From the NCBI GenBank assembly GCA_965222345.1, contig CBDCTS010000004.1, positions 186,001 to 250,000 on the forward strand: a DNA stretch of 64,000 nucleotides, in the 5' to 3' direction. The notes under the pieces were generated by a model, which was not told the origin of the DNA, did not search any database, and was given only the letters and a program-made list of their open reading frames with translations. Of the stretch, positions 62,471 through 64,000 are shown piece by piece (the first letter of the stretch is position 1; each line of letters opens with the position of its first letter). The position numbers and the translations under genes are program-made. Source of the DNA: JADFGZ01 sp965222345 (lineage in GTDB: Bacteria; Acidobacteriota; Terriglobia; 2-12-FULL-54-10).

Positions 62471-64000
62471 CTACATCCGCTCCAGTCCGGCATATCTCTC
62501 CACCAACTTCTTCAAGCCACTGCCGGGAAAACTAACGGTCAATTTCGTGTCCTCCCCCTCTCCCTCGCGCTGCACCACGGTGCCATAACCGTACTTCGGA
62601 TGGCGCACCCGGCTTCCGGGCACTAACCCGGAGAGCCTGCTCCTCTCCCTGGAAACAGCAGACTTCGGCTTTCTTCCTGATCCGAAAAACCGCTGGGCGT
62701 TTCCGAGCGAGTATTGCTGCAAAGCTGCTCCCTCCAACTCGGAAGGTTCGTACTCATAAACGCGCTCTATGCCAGTCGATGCGCCGGATGAGGAAACTGA
62801 AGCAGGGGACAAATCCTCCAGCAAGTGTTCCGGGATCTCGCTCAAAAACCGCGAAGGCATGGACAACTCCGGCATCTGGTTCCCGTAGCGCCGCCGATAT
62901 TCGGCACGGGTGAGTATCAGGATATCCTGCGCGCGCGTCATCCCTACGTAGCAGAGACGGCGTTCCTCCTCCAAGGCATGCTCGCTCGGAAGGGAGCGGT
63001 TATGCGGCAATAGCCCCTCTTCCATCCCTCCCAAAAAGACTGCCGGAAACTCCAGCCCTTTGGCGCTATGGAGCGTCATTAGAGTAATCAGAGCCTCTTC
63101 ATCAAACCCGTCAGTATCGCTGACCAGGGCGGCGTGGTCCAGAAATTCCGCCAGGCTCTCGCCGCGCTCCTTGCTGTCGGTAGCGGCGTTGAGCAATTCC
63201 TGAATATTTTCAATCCGTCCGTAAGCTTCCGGCGTTCCTTCCTTTTCGAGCAGCTCTATATAATGAGTGCGCTCGATAAGGGTTCGCAGCATCTCCGGAA
63301 CATCCTCTTCGGAGACTGCTCCGTGCAGTTCTTCCATCATGCCGTGGAAAGCTCGTAGTGCTGCATGAGCGCGAGCCGGAAAGACCTTTTCTTCGACCGC
63401 CCGTCGCAGCCCGTCCCAAAAAGAGAGGCCATTTTCGAGAGCAAATTCCTCCAGCTTCCGAACCGTCTTCTGCCCGATGCCCCGCGGAGGGGAATTGATG
63501 ATGCGCAACAGGCTGACCGAGTTCTGCGGGTTGGCGGCGGCTTTCAAGTAAGCCAGCAGATCCTTGATTTCGGCGCGCTCGTAAAAGCTGATGCCTCCCA
63601 CCACACTGTAGGTCAGCCCGTATCGGCGCAGCGCCTCCTCATAGAGCCGCGACTGTGCGTTGGTGCGGTACAGAATGGCAATCTTTTCGCCGGGCTGCTC
63701 GTGCTGGCGCTTGGCGATCCAGTCTGCGACAAACAAACTTTCATTCTCACCGTCCGACCCCTCGTAAAAGCCGATTTTCTGTCCTCCGCTTCTCACCGTC
63801 CAAAGCGTCTTCCCTTTACGATATTTATTGTTGCCGACCACGGCCGCGGCCGCATCCAGAATATGCTGCGTGGAGCGGTAATTCTGCTCCAGGCGAATGA
63901 TGTGGGCCTGGGAATAGTCCTTCTCAAACTCCACAATGTTGCGGATGTCGGCGCCCCGCCAGGAATAAATCGACTGATCTTCGTCGCCGACCACGCACAG
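62471..64000 (-). CDS. PcrA/UvrD-type DNA helicase, 3-prime part
   Basis: Superfamily 1A helicase acting in repair and replication; only the C-terminal part is inside the window because the coding strand runs off the 64000 end. Motif III VGDEDQSIYSWRGAD is near the edge; motif IV reads LEQNYRSTQHILD; motif V LMTLHSAKGLEFPAVFLGG; motif VI RRLCYVGMTRAQDIL. The Tudor-like C-terminal module of PcrA is clear (GSRVRHPKYGYGTVVQREGE), which separates it from Rep. About 510 codons are seen. The stop nearly touches the start of the membrane protein at 62469. Confidence 0.93.
   Translation of the reverse strand: MCVVGDEDQSIYSWRGADIRNIVEFEKDYSQAHIIRLEQNYRSTQHILDAAAAVVGNNKYRKGKTLWTVRSGGQKIGFYEGSDGENESLFVADWIAKRQHEQPGEKIAILYRTNAQSRLYEEALRRYGLTYSVVGGISFYERAEIKDLLAYLKAAANPQNSVSLLRIINSPPRGIGQKTVRKLEEFALENGLSFWDGLRRAVEEKVFPARAHAALRAFHGMMEELHGAVSEEDVPEMLRTLIERTHYIELLEKEGTPEAYGRIENIQELLNAATDSKERGESLAEFLDHAALVSDTDGFDEEALITLMTLHSAKGLEFPAVFLGGMEEGLLPHNRSLPSEHALEEERRLCYVGMTRAQDILILTRAEYRRRYGNQMPELSMPSRFLSEIPEHLLEDLSPASVSSSGASTGIERVYEYEPSELEGAALQQYSLGNAQRFFGSGRKPKSAVSRERSRLSGLVPGSRVRHPKYGYGTVVQREGEGEDTKLTVSFPGSGLKKLVERYAGLERM

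Overview
The window looks like a chromosomal piece of an uncultured member of the Acidobacteriota or a close relative. This is inferred from gene content, not from a marker rRNA: an Oar-type TonB-dependent receptor with an N-terminal carboxypeptidase-regulatory-like domain, large numbers of secreted amidohydrolases, a valS-birA-coaX block, and a protein-bound cysteine biosynthesis operon. DNA is moderately GC-rich with AT-rich islands near mobile elements. No rRNA, tRNA or CRISPR array was seen.

Layout. (1) 0.5-5.8 kb, minus strand: two secreted TPR proteins and a YtcJ-like amidohydrolase. (2) 5.8-10.7 kb: a decayed integrated element with a P4-type tyrosine recombinase expressed from a promoter that would give a leaderless mRNA, fragments of cargo genes on both strands, a region of 12-bp iterons and nested inverted repeats, an IS5/IS427-type insertion and an IS1380 remnant. 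(3) 10.9-24.4 kb, minus strand: a catabolic-looking locus with a second YtcJ-like amidohydrolase, a CxxCH/beta-propeller fusion, four tandem paralogous exported amidohydrolases and a TonB-dependent receptor. (4) 24.8-26.5 kb: IS3 and IS1380 material. (5) 26.6-38 kb: housekeeping block with comEC, rlmD (broken by an IS3-family element), coaX, birA and valS. (6) 38.7-42.3 kb: a B12/radical-SAM protein, the ComM-like ATPase yifB and a small zinc-ribbon protein. (7) 42.5-50.9 kb, plus strand: polysaccharide genes (three GT2, one GT4, and a wecB-type epimerase broken by two unrelated insertion sequences). (8) 51-57.4 kb, minus strand: dgt, yceD, rpmF, plsX, fabD and fabG, with a dead aminoglycoside-acetyltransferase-like gene between yceD and rpmF. 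(9) 57.7-61.7 kb, plus strand: rsmI, then cysM-mec-cysO-moeZ. (10) 62-64 kb: a membrane-anchored protein and the 3-prime part of a pcrA/uvrD helicase running off the window.

How the parts work together. The receptor and exported hydrolases suggest uptake and periplasmic cleavage of a cyclic amide, peptide-like or related small substrate; the substrate cannot be read from sequence. CysM, the JAMM protease, the sulfur carrier CysO and the E1-rhodanese MoeZ form a complete thiocarboxylate route to cysteine; here CysO carries an unusual C-terminal tail beyond its Gly-Gly. Two same-length (1263 bp) copies of one IS3-family element with encoded proteins identical to each other, a 1415-bp ISNCY/IS1202-like element with a 16-bp target duplication and several IS remnants show recent and continuing transposition that has disabled two genes.
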